The position numbers and the translations under genes were made by a program. The notes under the pieces were generated by a model. That model was not told the origin of the DNA. It saw only the letters and a program-made list of their open reading frames with translations, and ran no database searches. 17,542 nucleotides of DNA. Source: CBDUQP01 sp965369385. Lineage in GTDB: Bacteria > Planctomycetota > Phycisphaerae > SM23-33. The stretch lies in contig CBDUQP010000077.1 of assembly GCA_965369385.1 (NCBI GenBank), positions 1 to 17,542 of the forward strand, read 5' to 3'. Shown one piece after another: positions 1-7,337 of this stretch (its first letter is position 1; every line of letters starts with the position of its first letter).

Positions 1-806
1 CCTCGATGTTGCTGGTGGGGGCACTGCTGCTGGTGGGGATTCTGCTGGCCGCTCGCCGGGGCAGGCGAAAGGCCCTTCCAACCGGTGGATACAATGTGCT
101 GGAAGTGCTTACGGTGTTCGTTCGCGATATGATCGCCAAGCCGGCGCTTGGCGACAGTGCTTATACATTTCTTCCGATGCTGCTGACCCTCTTTCTCTTC
201 ATATTCTCTATGAACCTGATAGGTCTCTTGCCGCTTGGGCAGGTTTCGCAATGGCTGGGTGGCGTGGTTCCCTTTATGGAAGGCAGGCCTGTCGGTGTGA
301 CGCCAACGGGTATTCTGGCGGTTTGCGGGGGACTGGCGGCAATGGTATTGTGCACAATAGTGCTGCTTGGGCTTGGGGCCGCAGCCGTTACGTTTCATGA
401 CCATAAAGGCTGGCCGATGGCGTTGTGCATTGCGATATCACCGCTGCTCTGGCTCAAGAGCCTCTCGCCGGGTATTGGCGGGGTGACAGGTGTGATCTTG
501 ATGCTTCCTATGATTTTGCTGGAGACCGTTGGTTTGTTGGCAAAGTGTTTCGCGCTGATGATAAGGCTGTTTGCGAACATGACAGCCGGTCATGCGCTGC
601 TTGCGGTGATGATGATGTTCATAGTGATGGCGTTGGAGAATCTGGTGGCAACTGGGGCTATGACGGTGGCGTATATAGGTCCGCTGTGCATAATCGCCAG
701 CGTGCTGATAGACTTCATGGAGCTGGCGGTGGCAGGGCTTCAGGCGTATATATTCACGTTGCTTACCGCGGTGTTCCTGGGGCTTTATATTCAGCCGGAA
801 CATTGA
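1..806 (+). CDS. atpB: F1Fo ATP synthase subunit a (5' end cut by window edge)
   Basis: Subunit a of the Fo sector forms the two proton half-channels beside the c-ring in the cytoplasmic membrane. The frame is open from the first bases. Numbered from the ATG at position 6, the family core is present: the IRLFAN segment with the essential stator arginine (Arg187), the NMTAGH motif after it, and the late QAYIF motif with Gln246 (counterpart of E. coli Gln252) in the last membrane helix. The protein ends in PEH, as E. coli AtpB ends in EEH. About five hydrophobic helices are visible. Residues 1-17 look like the first membrane helix, which in relatives follows a periplasmic N-terminal segment, so the true start is probably upstream of the window. 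I cannot exclude the ATG at 6, because no Shine-Dalgarno region is visible. It is the first gene seen here of the atp operon, and atpE follows after 122 bp. Identification is secure; only the start is unknown. Confidence 0.97.
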   Translation, partial: SMLLVGALLLVGILLAARRGRRKALPTGGYNVLEVLTVFVRDMIAKPALGDSAYTFLPMLLTLFLFIFSMNLIGLLPLGQVSQWLGGVVPFMEGRPVGVTPTGILAVCGGLAAMVLCTIVLLGLGAAAVTFHDHKGWPMALCIAISPLLWLKSLSPGIGGVTGVILMLPMILLETVGLLAKCFALMIRLFANMTAGHALLAVMMMFIVMALENLVATGAMTVAYIGPLCIIASVLIDFMELAVAGLQAYIFTLLTAVFLGLYIQPEH

Positions 807-817
807 CGTTTTCCCAG

Positions 818-834
818 CCGGTTTCTTGAACTGG
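818..834 (+). other. Small inverted repeat in the atpB-atpE gap
   Basis: CCGGTT (818-823) faces AACTGG (829-834) across a 5-nt loop, giving six pairs with one G-U. It starts 12 bases after the atpB stop codon. No T-run follows, so it is not a Rho-independent terminator. It may mark an mRNA processing or 3'-end protection site ahead of the highly expressed c subunit, but a stem this short can arise by chance. Confidence 0.3.
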
Positions 835-928
835 TCAGGCGGCGGCGTTTATGGTATCTTTATAGTCGATATGCTTTTATGGTGTTTTTTGCAATCCAGG
901 TGGTTCTATAGCTTTTTGGGAGTAGATA

Positions 929-1252
929 ATGTTGAGAATTGGCACGCTGATGTTGGTATTGCTCGTGATCGTGGGAGTCGCAGGCATGGCGCAAGGTGCT
1001 GAAGACGGTGCGGCAAAGGCAGAGATCAGCCTCGGCCGGGCGTTGGCTATCATAGGTGTTGCGCTCGGTGCCGGGCTGTGTGTTGCAGGCGGCGGAATGG
1101 CTATCGCCAAGATCGGAAGCAAGTGCCTGGAATCCATAGCACGTCAGCCGGAAGCTGCCGGAGCGATGTTCATCCCCATGATTATCGTTGCAGGCATGGT
1201 GGAAGGTGCGGTGTTCTTCGGCCTGATAGTCTGCCTGTGGGGATTGCTCTAG
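929..1252 (+). CDS. atpE: F1Fo ATP synthase subunit c, with predicted signal peptide
   Basis: Proteolipid subunit c forms the rotating ring of Fo. The ATG at 929 is preceded by GGGAG (918-922). The 107-residue product is longer than the usual 70-90. Residues 1-23 form a typical signal peptide (hydrophobic core, likely cleavage after AQG), followed by helix 1 (about 32-58) with a glycine-rich face, the conserved polar loop ARQPEA (71-76), and helix 2 (about 78-105) carrying the ion-binding carboxylate Glu92 in GMVEGA. The residues after Glu92 are Gly-Ala rather than the Ser-Thr pair of sodium-binding rings, and the usual Gln in helix 1 appears absent, so proton coupling is inferred. The gene stands apart from atpB (122 bp) and atpF (133 bp), unlike the tight packing of atpF-H-A-G. 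Confidence 0.96.
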   Translation: MLRIGTLMLVLLVIVGVAGMAQGAEDGAAKAEISLGRALAIIGVALGAGLCVAGGGMAIAKIGSKCLESIARQPEAAGAMFIPMIIVAGMVEGAVFFGLIVCLWGLL

Positions 1253-1285
1253 TATTCGGGTCTGGCCCAGAGATAGTATCGATAT

Positions 1286-1324
1286 GGCGGCGGTGACGCT
1301 GAATGACGTTCTGCGGGCGCCGCC
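1286..1324 (+). other. GC-rich inverted repeat in the atpE-atpF gap
   Basis: GGCGGCG (1286-1292) is the exact reverse complement of CGCCGCC (1318-1324), a 7-bp all-GC stem around a 25-nt loop. It lies 34-72 bases after the atpE stop and ends about 60 bases before atpF. No U-tract follows. A role as an RNase barrier or processing site that lets atpE mRNA outlast the distal message is plausible but inferred only. Confidence 0.4.
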
Positions 1325-1385
1325 TGTTCGGTTTTGTGTGTATTCAGGATGATTCGGAAGCATTCGGGAGTTTTCAGGAGTTCAT

Positions 1386-1979
1386 TTGCCTGTGCGAGTA
1401 TCAGCGACAATTCGTGTTTTGATAGCAGCGTTTGTCTGCATGCTGCCGGCAGTCGCCCGCGCCAGTAACGGCGCATACGATGTCGGTAGTCTGGGCCAGG
1501 CAATCGCGGCTGTGATTATCTTTCTCATTCTGCTTGCCGTATTGGGCAAGTGGGCGTGGAAGCCGGTGATAGCCCAGTTGAAGCAGCGTGAGGAAGACGT
1601 CGCCAAGTCTATAGAGCAGGCAAAGAAGAGCGAAACCGAGGCCCGCACCCTTGCCGACGAGTACAGGCAGCGGATGGCGGACGCCGAAAGCAATGCTGAG
1701 CAGATGCTGGCTGAATCCCGGAAAGAAGCCGCCATCGCCCGCGCCGATCTGCTTGAGCAGGCCCGCAAAGAATCGCAGGAAAAAGTGCAGCAGGCCCGCA
1801 AGGATATCCAGCGAGCAAGGGAAGATGTTGTCGAAAAGATGACAGTACTCACCGCTGAGATTGCCGGGGAACTGGCTTCGAAACTTGCCGGCGAGAACAT
1901 TTCTCCCGAGCGGCACAAAGCCTTCCTGGCCGAGTCGCTCGAGGAAATTAACGCCAGAATGCAGGAGCGCGTGCAGTGA
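1386..1979 (+). CDS. atpF: F1Fo ATP synthase subunit b, with predicted signal peptide
   Basis: Subunit b is the peripheral stalk that ties Fo to F1. The start is taken as TTG at 1386, because CAGGAG (1375-1380) lies 5 nt upstream and this start gives a full signal peptide. The only internal ATG (1440) would cut that peptide in half. Residues 1-26 resemble a Sec signal peptide with an Ala-X-Ala cleavage site (ARA). A short extracytoplasmic segment and one membrane helix (about 37-56) follow, ending in the WKPVI motif typical of b subunits. The rest, to about residue 175, is a highly charged heptad-rich coiled coil with many Glu, Lys, Ala and Gln residues. The 197-residue length exceeds the usual 156-170, mainly because of the leader. 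The stop codon overlaps the atpH start. Confidence 0.94.
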   Translation: MPVRVSATIRVLIAAFVCMLPAVARASNGAYDVGSLGQAIAAVIIFLILLAVLGKWAWKPVIAQLKQREEDVAKSIEQAKKSETEARTLADEYRQRMADAESNAEQMLAESRKEAAIARADLLEQARKESQEKVQQARKDIQRAREDVVEKMTVLTAEIAGELASKLAGENISPERHKAFLAESLEEINARMQERVQ

Positions 1980-2581
1980 ACGCCACTTGGGCGCTACCGA
2001 GTGTTATGGACCCATCCATGGCCCCGCTTGCCTCTATGTATGCCTCGGCTTGTCTCGATACGGTTGAACAGGACGATATCGCCAAAGAGCTTGCAGACGA
2101 GATTGACCAACTGGTGAGTCTGATAGACCAGATCCCCTCGGCGGATATACTGCTTGTCGGCGCTATTATTGATCGAAAACAGAGGCAGGAGCTTGTCGAT
2201 CGGGTGTTTGCCGGCAGGGTCAGTAAGAGTCTCGAAGCATTCCTTGGCGTTCTTGCCTCCCGCGACAGGTTAGGGTTGCTGTGGCACATGGCGCCTGCGT
2301 TTCGTTCGTGTCTGAATGAACGCATGGGGCTGGTGGAGGTGGATGTGACTACGGCTGTGGCATTGGATGCCCAGCAGCTTGACGAGATATCCAGCTCGCT
2401 TGGGGCATCACTTGATGTTCCCGTCACGGTGAATACTACTGTGGATGAATCGCTGGTGGGAGGGATGATAATCCGCATCGGCGATAGGGTATATGACGCT
2501 TCGATAGCGACATCATTGAACAATACGATTAGCCGGAGCGTTTCGCGGATGGTTGGCGGCAGGAAGAAGGATGTGCAATGA
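1976..2581 (+). CDS. atpH: F1Fo ATP synthase subunit delta
   Basis: Delta (OSCP homologue) sits on top of F1 and binds the peripheral stalk. The GTG start at 1976 overlaps the atpF stop codon in a GTGA arrangement, with AGGAG (1963-1967) 8 nt upstream, so translational coupling is likely. The 201-residue product is slightly longer than the usual 175-185. The N-terminal half is helical and diverged, as is normal for this family. The C-terminal part holds the family signature: a VDESLVGGMIIRIGD-like stretch followed by VYDAS and a short helix (about residues 155-195). The gene overlaps atpA by 4 bp. The sequence gives no sign of truncation. Confidence 0.93.
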   Translation: MNATWALPSVMDPSMAPLASMYASACLDTVEQDDIAKELADEIDQLVSLIDQIPSADILLVGAIIDRKQRQELVDRVFAGRVSKSLEAFLGVLASRDRLGLLWHMAPAFRSCLNERMGLVEVDVTTAVALDAQQLDEISSSLGASLDVPVTVNTTVDESLVGGMIIRIGDRVYDASIATSLNNTISRSVSRMVGGRKKDVQ

Positions 2582-4302
2582 AGATAAACGCCGACGAAAT
2601 TGCTTCGGTGATCCGTGCTGAGATCGCGAACTACAAAAAGGAAATGGACGTCGCCAATGTGGGCTCTGTGCTGGAAGTTGGCGATGGGATTGCCCAGATA
2701 TTCGGCCTGTCTGAAGCGATGGCCGGTGAACTGCTGGAGTTCAAGAGCGGGGCGATGGGGCAGGTGTTTAACCTGGAATCCGGATCGGTTGGCGCTGTTA
2801 TATATGATGGCGCCGACGAGGTGAAGGAAGGCGACCAGGTGCGTTCCACCGGGCGTTTGCTCAGCGTGCCTGTGGGCAATGCAGTGATGGGGCGAGTTAT
2901 CGACCCGCTCGGCCGTCCGCTCGATGGCAAAGGTGAGATAGAGTCCACGCAGAGTCGCAATGTCGAGATGATAGCCCCCGGTATCGCCGAACGCCAGCCG
3001 GTGACCCAACCCATGCATACCGGGCTGAGGCCGGTTGACTCGATGGTGCCCATCGGACGCGGGCAGCGCGAGCTGATAATCGGCGACCGCAAGACCGGAA
3101 AAACCGCCATTGCCATAGATACGATAATTAACCAGAAGGACAGTGGCGTAGTCTGCATCTATGTAGCCATCGGCCAGAAGGAATCTACCGTAGCAGGCGT
3201 TGTGGAAATTCTCGCCAAGCACGGTGCCATGGAACACACTATTGTGGTCTCTGCCGGTAGCAGTGATCCCGCCCCCATGCAGTACATGGCTCCATACGCA
3301 GGGTGCGCCATCGCCGAATACTTCATGTATGAGCAGGGCAAGGACACGCTGGTTGTCTATGACGATCTCACCAAGCAGGCCGCGGCGTATCGCCAGATTG
3401 CATTGCTGCTGCGCCGCCCGCCGGGACGCGAGGCGTATCCGGGCGATGTGTTCTACCTGCACAGCCGCCTTCTGGAACGCGCGTGCAAGCTGGCCGACCG
3501 ATACGTGATAGTGCCTGCCGCTGCAGCCGATGATGCTGCCGATATCGTCGGCGTTGACGAAAAGATATACGTGGGGCCGCGGGGGTATCTCCAAGCCCAG
3601 GAAGACGTCAAACTGCTTGGCGGCGGGCACAAGGTGCACAGGATTGCCCAGTCTGGCGGTACGATGACGGCGCTTCCAATCTGCGAAACGCAGGAAGGGG
3701 AAGTGTCGGCGTATATCCCGACCAACCTGATTTCAATTACGGACGGGCAGATATATTTGGAACCATCGCTGTTCTTCGCAGGAGTGAGGCCGGCGATAAA
3801 CGTGGGAATATCGGTCAGCCGGATAGGATACAAGGCGGCAGACCCGGCGATGAAGGAAGTTGCCAAGAGTCTGCGGCTTGACCTGGCATCTTTCAGGGAA
3901 CTCCAGGCGTTTGCCAAGATAGGAATGGACCTGGAGCCTGCTGCCCAGCGTCAACTGAACCGAGGCGAACGAATGGTGGAGCTGCTCACGCAGGGGCAGT
4001 ATCAACCTCAGCACGAGATGGATCAGGTGCTGGAGATATTTGCCGGTAATGAGGGCTTTCTGGACGATCTTCCCGTGGAAGAAGTCCGCCCTTTCCTGAA
4101 CGGTTTTGTTGGATACATTCGCGAGTCTCACGAGGGTATATACTCCGAGATGCTTGCCACCAGGAAATTGGAAGGCACTCTCGCCAAGCGTCTGCGATTT
4201 GTCACGGGCGAGTACAAGGAATCCGAGTATACCGCAGACCTGCGGGCTAGACGTAAAGCTAAACTGACAGGCGAAATCGCCGATTCGCAAGTGAGTGACT
4301 GA
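2578..4302 (+). CDS. atpA: F1Fo ATP synthase subunit alpha, enlarged
   Basis: Alpha is the regulatory nucleotide-binding subunit of F1 (alpha3beta3). The ATG at 2578 overlaps the atpH stop (ATGA), with AAGGA just upstream. Walker A is GDRKTGKT at 169-176, the same numbering as in E. coli. The RPPGREAYPGDVFYLHSRLLERA stretch ends at residue 302, and the PTNLISITDGQIYLE motif and the GERMVELL region are intact. The protein has 574 residues, against about 503-513 in most bacteria. Aligning by eye to E. coli AtpA puts the excess in two places: about 38 residues between LLERA and MTALP (about residues 312-355), and about 22 residues at the charged C-terminus. Neither disrupts catalytic motifs. atpG begins 2 bp after the stop. 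Confidence 0.97.
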   Translation: MKINADEIASVIRAEIANYKKEMDVANVGSVLEVGDGIAQIFGLSEAMAGELLEFKSGAMGQVFNLESGSVGAVIYDGADEVKEGDQVRSTGRLLSVPVGNAVMGRVIDPLGRPLDGKGEIESTQSRNVEMIAPGIAERQPVTQPMHTGLRPVDSMVPIGRGQRELIIGDRKTGKTAIAIDTIINQKDSGVVCIYVAIGQKESTVAGVVEILAKHGAMEHTIVVSAGSSDPAPMQYMAPYAGCAIAEYFMYEQGKDTLVVYDDLTKQAAAYRQIALLLRRPPGREAYPGDVFYLHSRLLERACKLADRYVIVPAAAADDAADIVGVDEKIYVGPRGYLQAQEDVKLLGGGHKVHRIAQSGGTMTALPICETQEGEVSAYIPTNLISITDGQIYLEPSLFFAGVRPAINVGISVSRIGYKAADPAMKEVAKSLRLDLASFRELQAFAKIGMDLEPAAQRQLNRGERMVELLTQGQYQPQHEMDQVLEIFAGNEGFLDDLPVEEVRPFLNGFVGYIRESHEGIYSEMLATRKLEGTLAKRLRFVTGEYKESEYTADLRARRKAKLTGEIADSQVSD

Positions 4303-4304
4303 AT

Positions 4305-5189
4305 ATGCCCAAGGCGAGGAATATCCTGAACCACGCTAATGCCATCAAGGGCATACGCACTGTCACCAAGACCATGGAAATGGTTTCGTCTGCGCGGTTC
4401 AAACGTATTCATGACCTGGCGGTGGCGGCAAGACCGTACACCGAAAAGCTCGCACGCGCGGTGTCGGAGATAGTATCTCGCAATATGCGTGACCACTTTG
4501 ACCATCCACTGTTGACCGAGCCGGTAAGCGATGCTCCTGAGGGGCTGTTGGTGCTTACCTCCAATCGTGGACTGTGCGGGGCGTTCAATTCGCAGGTTAT
4601 CAGGCTTGCAATGGAGCGAAAAGCCCAGTTGGAAGACCACGGGTGCGGTGTGCAGTTGCACGTAGTCGGCAAGAAGGGCATCCAGTCTCTGAGTCACAAG
4701 GGCGTGGAGATATATAAGGCGTATAACGACTTCGAAGACCTGCCAAGCTATCCCCAGGTGAACTTGCTGGCCGAGACTATCATGAATGAGTTTCTCGGCG
4801 GCCGGATTGGCGGGATGGAAATAGCGTGCATTCAGTTCAGGTCGGCAGGCAGGCAGCACCCGGCAATAGTCCCGGTAGTCCCGCTTGATGAGCTTGTCGG
4901 TTCGAAGGAGCGACTGAGCGTTGCGGAACCGGCATCCATGGAGTTTTTTCCGTCTCCGGGCGAGATACTCGATACGCTGCTGCCGGCTACGATTCGTCAG
5001 CGTGTGTACCAGTGCTTTCTGGACTCGGCCGTCTCCGAGCAGATAATGCGTATCGCCGCCATGCGTGGCGCAACCGATTCCGCCGACGATATGATTCACG
5101 ATTTGAAGGTGCAGTATAATAGGACCCGGCAGTCTGCCATAACCACTGAACTGGCGGAAATAATGGGCGGCCGGGCGAATATGGAATAA
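4305..5189 (+). CDS. atpG: F1Fo ATP synthase subunit gamma
   Basis: Gamma is the central rotor shaft of F1. The 294-residue product has the expected length. It has the paired terminal helices that form the coiled-coil shaft: N-terminal about residues 3-50, with TKTMEMVSSARFKR, and C-terminal about 245-290, with the YNRTRQSAITTELAEI signature. The middle Rossmann-like domain shows the conserved SNRGLCGAFNSQ motif near residues 84-95. The ATG lies 2 bp after the atpA stop with only a weak Shine-Dalgarno sequence, so translation probably relies on coupling to atpA. The stop codon lies in the loop of an inverted repeat (5171-5199), and a 135-bp gap precedes atpD. Confidence 0.97.
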   Translation: MPKARNILNHANAIKGIRTVTKTMEMVSSARFKRIHDLAVAARPYTEKLARAVSEIVSRNMRDHFDHPLLTEPVSDAPEGLLVLTSNRGLCGAFNSQVIRLAMERKAQLEDHGCGVQLHVVGKKGIQSLSHKGVEIYKAYNDFEDLPSYPQVNLLAETIMNEFLGGRIGGMEIACIQFRSAGRQHPAIVPVVPLDELVGSKERLSVAEPASMEFFPSPGEILDTLLPATIRQRVYQCFLDSAVSEQIMRIAAMRGATDSADDMIHDLKVQYNRTRQSAITTELAEIMGGRANME

Positions 5190-5199
5190 TTTTGCCCGG
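5171..5199 (+). other. Inverted repeat straddling the atpG stop codon
   Basis: CCGGGCGAA (5171-5179) pairs with TTTGCCCGG (5191-5199): nine pairs with one G-U, an 11-nt loop, and the atpG TAA (5187-5189) inside the loop. No U-tract follows the 3' arm, so I do not call it an intrinsic terminator. It could be an mRNA stability or processing element separating the gamma message from the beta message. It would be melted by ribosomes finishing atpG, so its formation would depend on translation. Confidence 0.45.
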
Positions 5200-5241
5200 T
5201 GCGATGGTGGCGGGATTGTTGGCGTGTCTTATTGAAGAAGC

Positions 5242-5342
5242 AATGTGAGAGGCAACAGATGGCAGCGACAGGCAAGCCAGTGTGCCCTCGATCATTGCAT
5301 TCAAAGAATGTGAGAGGATGACAGATGGCTGCGACAGGCAAG
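5242..5342 (+). repeat. Tandem imperfect duplication of the atpD translation-start region
   Basis: The 35-base segment 5242-5276 and the 36-base segment 5307-5342 are nearly identical. Both read AATGTGAGAGG, a short spacer (CAACAG or ATGACAG), then an ATG followed by Ala-Ala-Thr-Gly-Lys codons. They differ by a few bases in the spacer, one indel, and a silent third-position change (GCA/GCT). The second copy is the real start of atpD. The two ATGs are 66 bp apart and therefore in the same frame. Between the copies are about 30 bases with no match to either. Confidence 0.9.
5259..5321 (+). CDS. Possible 20-codon leader ORF upstream of atpD
   Basis: The upstream copy of the duplicated start has its own GAGAGG (5247-5252) 6 nt before ATG 5259. 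Translation gives a 20-residue peptide that begins MAATGK, exactly like the beta subunit, and ends NVRG. It stops at TGA 5319-5321, which leaves only three bases before the atpD ATG at 5325. Its final codons overlap the atpD Shine-Dalgarno region, so ribosomes that end here could re-initiate at atpD. I do not know a family for it. It may be a leader peptide or only the relic of a duplication, and the sequence alone cannot show that it is translated. Confidence 0.4.
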   Translation: MAATGKPVCPRSLHSKNVRG

Positions 5343-6767
5343 ATAACGCAGGTGATTGGGTCTACGTTTGATGTTGAGTTCCCACAGGACCAGCTCCCTG
5401 CGATATACAATGCGCTTCGCATAGACTCCAACGTCAAGTGCGAGATCCATCTCGTCGGAGAAGTGCAGCAGCATCTCGGTGCCAGTCAGGTGCGGTGTGT
5501 TGCGCTGGGCGTCACGGAGGGGCTGTCGCGAGGGATGGATGTTGTCGACACAGGCAGTCCGGTGATGGTGCCCGTGGGGCAGGGCGTTTTGGGCAGAGTG
5601 CTCAATGTGCTTGGCGAACCGGTGGACGGTCTGGGCGAAGTGCAAGCTGAGGATTATCGTTCGATACATGCCGATCCGCCGCCGTTTGAAGCCCTCACGC
5701 CGCAGAGCGAGGTTTTTCACACTGGCATAAAGGTTATCGATCTGCTCGCGCCGTTCGTTCGCGGCGGAAAGACGGGACTGTTTGGCGGGGCTGGACTGGG
5801 TAAGTCGGTTGTTATCCAGGAGCTGATCACGCGAATCGCCACAAAGCATGGCGGATACAGCGTGTTTGCCGGCGTGGGAGAACGCACGCGCGAAGGCAAC
5901 GATATGTGGCTGGAAATGCAGGATATGAAGATCGGCGATACTGGCGAGCAGTTGCTCGATAAGGTCTCGTTGGTATTAGGCCAGATGAACGAACCGCCGG
6001 GGGCGAGAATGCGCGTTGCGCTGTCTGCCCTCAGTATTGCCGAGCACTTCCGGGATCAGGGTGCAGAAACCCTGCTGTTCATCGATAACATATTCCGCTT
6101 CAGCCAGGCCGGATCGGAAGTCTCGGCGCTGCTTGGCAGAATGCCGTCGGCCGTAGGATATCAGCCAACGCTGGCCACCGAGATGGGCGAATTGCAGGAG
6201 CGGATCACGTCGACACGTCGCGGTGCTATCACATCGGTGCAGGCCGTGTATGTGCCTGCGGACGATCTTACCGACCCCGCACCTGCGGCGGCAGTGACGC
6301 ACCTTGATGCGTTCATCGTTCTTGATCGCTCGATTGTGGAAAAGGGCATATACCCGGCGGTTGACCCGCTGGCCAGTTCTTCGCGAATTCTCGATCCCCA
6401 GATTGTGGGTGAAGAGCATTACGAGACGGCCCGCCGCGTCCAGCAGATTCTCCAACGCTACCGCGACTTGCAGGATCTGATCGCGATTCTCGGTGTAGAT
6501 GAGTTGTCGGAAGAAGACAAGAGCATTGTTCTGCGTGCACGGCGAATTGAGCGTTTCCTGTCACAACCGTTCTTCGTGGCCGAGGTGTTCACCGGAAAGG
6601 CGGGCAGATTCACATCCATAGAAGATACAGTCCGCAGCTTCAAGGAAATCTGCGATGGTAAGTGGGACCATCTGCCCGAGCAGGCGTTCATGTATGTGGG
6701 CGCGGTGGAAGAGGCCGCCGAGCAGGCTGAACGCATGGAGAGCAAGGCAGAGAAGAACGCGAAATAA
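5325..6767 (+). CDS. atpD: F1Fo ATP synthase subunit beta
   Basis: Beta carries the catalytic nucleotide sites of F1. The 480-residue length is normal (460-480). Walker A reads GGAGLGKS at 154-161, with Ser161 where nearly all beta subunits have Thr. The catalytic glutamate is Glu186 in GVGERTREGND. LLFIDNIFRF gives Walker B, YQPTLATEMG and IYPAVDPL are intact, and the DELSEED lever segment is present before the FLSQPFFVAEVFTG motif. The start at 5325 has GAGAGG 7 nt upstream. A second copy of this start region lies 66 bp upstream and makes a short leader ORF. The gene is followed not by atpC but by a nitroreductase gene. Confidence 0.97.
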   Translation: MAATGKITQVIGSTFDVEFPQDQLPAIYNALRIDSNVKCEIHLVGEVQQHLGASQVRCVALGVTEGLSRGMDVVDTGSPVMVPVGQGVLGRVLNVLGEPVDGLGEVQAEDYRSIHADPPPFEALTPQSEVFHTGIKVIDLLAPFVRGGKTGLFGGAGLGKSVVIQELITRIATKHGGYSVFAGVGERTREGNDMWLEMQDMKIGDTGEQLLDKVSLVLGQMNEPPGARMRVALSALSIAEHFRDQGAETLLFIDNIFRFSQAGSEVSALLGRMPSAVGYQPTLATEMGELQERITSTRRGAITSVQAVYVPADDLTDPAPAAAVTHLDAFIVLDRSIVEKGIYPAVDPLASSSRILDPQIVGEEHYETARRVQQILQRYRDLQDLIAILGVDELSEEDKSIVLRARRIERFLSQPFFVAEVFTGKAGRFTSIEDTVRSFKEICDGKWDHLPEQAFMYVGAVEEAAEQAERMESKAEKNAK

Positions 6768-6821
6768 CAAGCAGGCTAATTGACAATTGTGATTTTAAGA
6801 AGGTTTAGCAAGGAGCAAAAA

Positions 6822-7337
6822 ATGGAACTCTATGATGCCATCAAGAATCGTTACAGTGTGCGAGACTATGATAGCACGCCTATTGCCGAAGATAAGCTGC
6901 TGCGGGTTCTCGATGCGGGCCGATTGGCACCATCGGGCAATAACCGCCAGGACTTGAAGTTTGTGGTGGTGCGAGACGAGAAGGTGAAGGCCGCAATTGC
7001 CGAAGCTGCCGAACAGCCGTTCATTGCGACCGCTCCTGTGGTGATAGCGGGCGTGAGCACCAACAATGACCGCATGATGTTCTGTGATGTTCATTCCGGA
7101 GCGGTTAACTGCTCAATAGCTTTGGATCATATGACTCTGGCTGCGGTGCAAGAGGGCCTGGGCACGTGCTGGATAGGGCACTTTCATCAGGATAAGTGCA
7201 GGGAAATCCTCGGCGTACCGGCAGAAGGACGTATTATTGAGATGCTTACACTTGGGCACCCAGGCAAACCCGGCGGCCCAACGACCACAAGAAAGCCGAT
7301 CGAAGAAGTTGTCTGCTGGGATAAGTTCGGCGACTAA
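6822..7337 (+). CDS. Nitroreductase-family FMN-dependent oxidoreductase
   Basis: Members of this family bind FMN and use NAD(P)H to reduce nitro compounds, quinones or other small substrates. The sequence gives no substrate. I chose ATG 6822 because AAGGAG (6810-6815) lies 6 nt upstream. An in-frame TTG at 6780 would add 14 residues unlike the family. The 171-residue product starts with the typical NRYSVRDYDSTPI block (Arg10, Ser12, Arg14: FMN phosphate contacts), followed by APSGNNRQ (36-43), the hydrophobic helix ending LGTCWIGHF (113-121), and a LGHPGKP segment (144-150). The length suits the short NfsB-like members. It sits 54 bp after atpD and 9 bp before atpC, so it is probably co-transcribed with both. 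Its presence inside an ATP synthase operon is unusual. Confidence 0.88.
   Translation: MELYDAIKNRYSVRDYDSTPIAEDKLLRVLDAGRLAPSGNNRQDLKFVVVRDEKVKAAIAEAAEQPFIATAPVVIAGVSTNNDRMMFCDVHSGAVNCSIALDHMTLAAVQEGLGTCWIGHFHQDKCREILGVPAEGRIIEMLTLGHPGKPGGPTTTRKPIEEVVCWDKFGD

Noticed and set aside
929..1252. A sodium-driven Fo ring
   Set aside because: The residues after the essential Glu92 are Gly-Ala rather than Ser-Thr, and the helix-1 Gln of sodium-binding c subunits is not seen. Operon order is also not that of N-type ATPases.
1948..3639. A 563-codon open frame on the minus strand opposite atpH and atpA
   Set aside because: It lies antisense to two certain ATP synthase genes, has no recognisable domain and a His/Arg-rich composition typical of an antisense shadow.
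4128..5099. A 323-codon open frame on the minus strand opposite atpA and atpG
   Set aside because: Fully overlapped by secure genes on the + strand, with no motif and low-complexity Arg/His content.
6780..6808. A perfect TTGACA before the nitroreductase gene as a promoter
   Set aside because: At 16-18 bp spacing the best -10 candidate matches only about three of six bases, so it is not convincing as a separate promoter.
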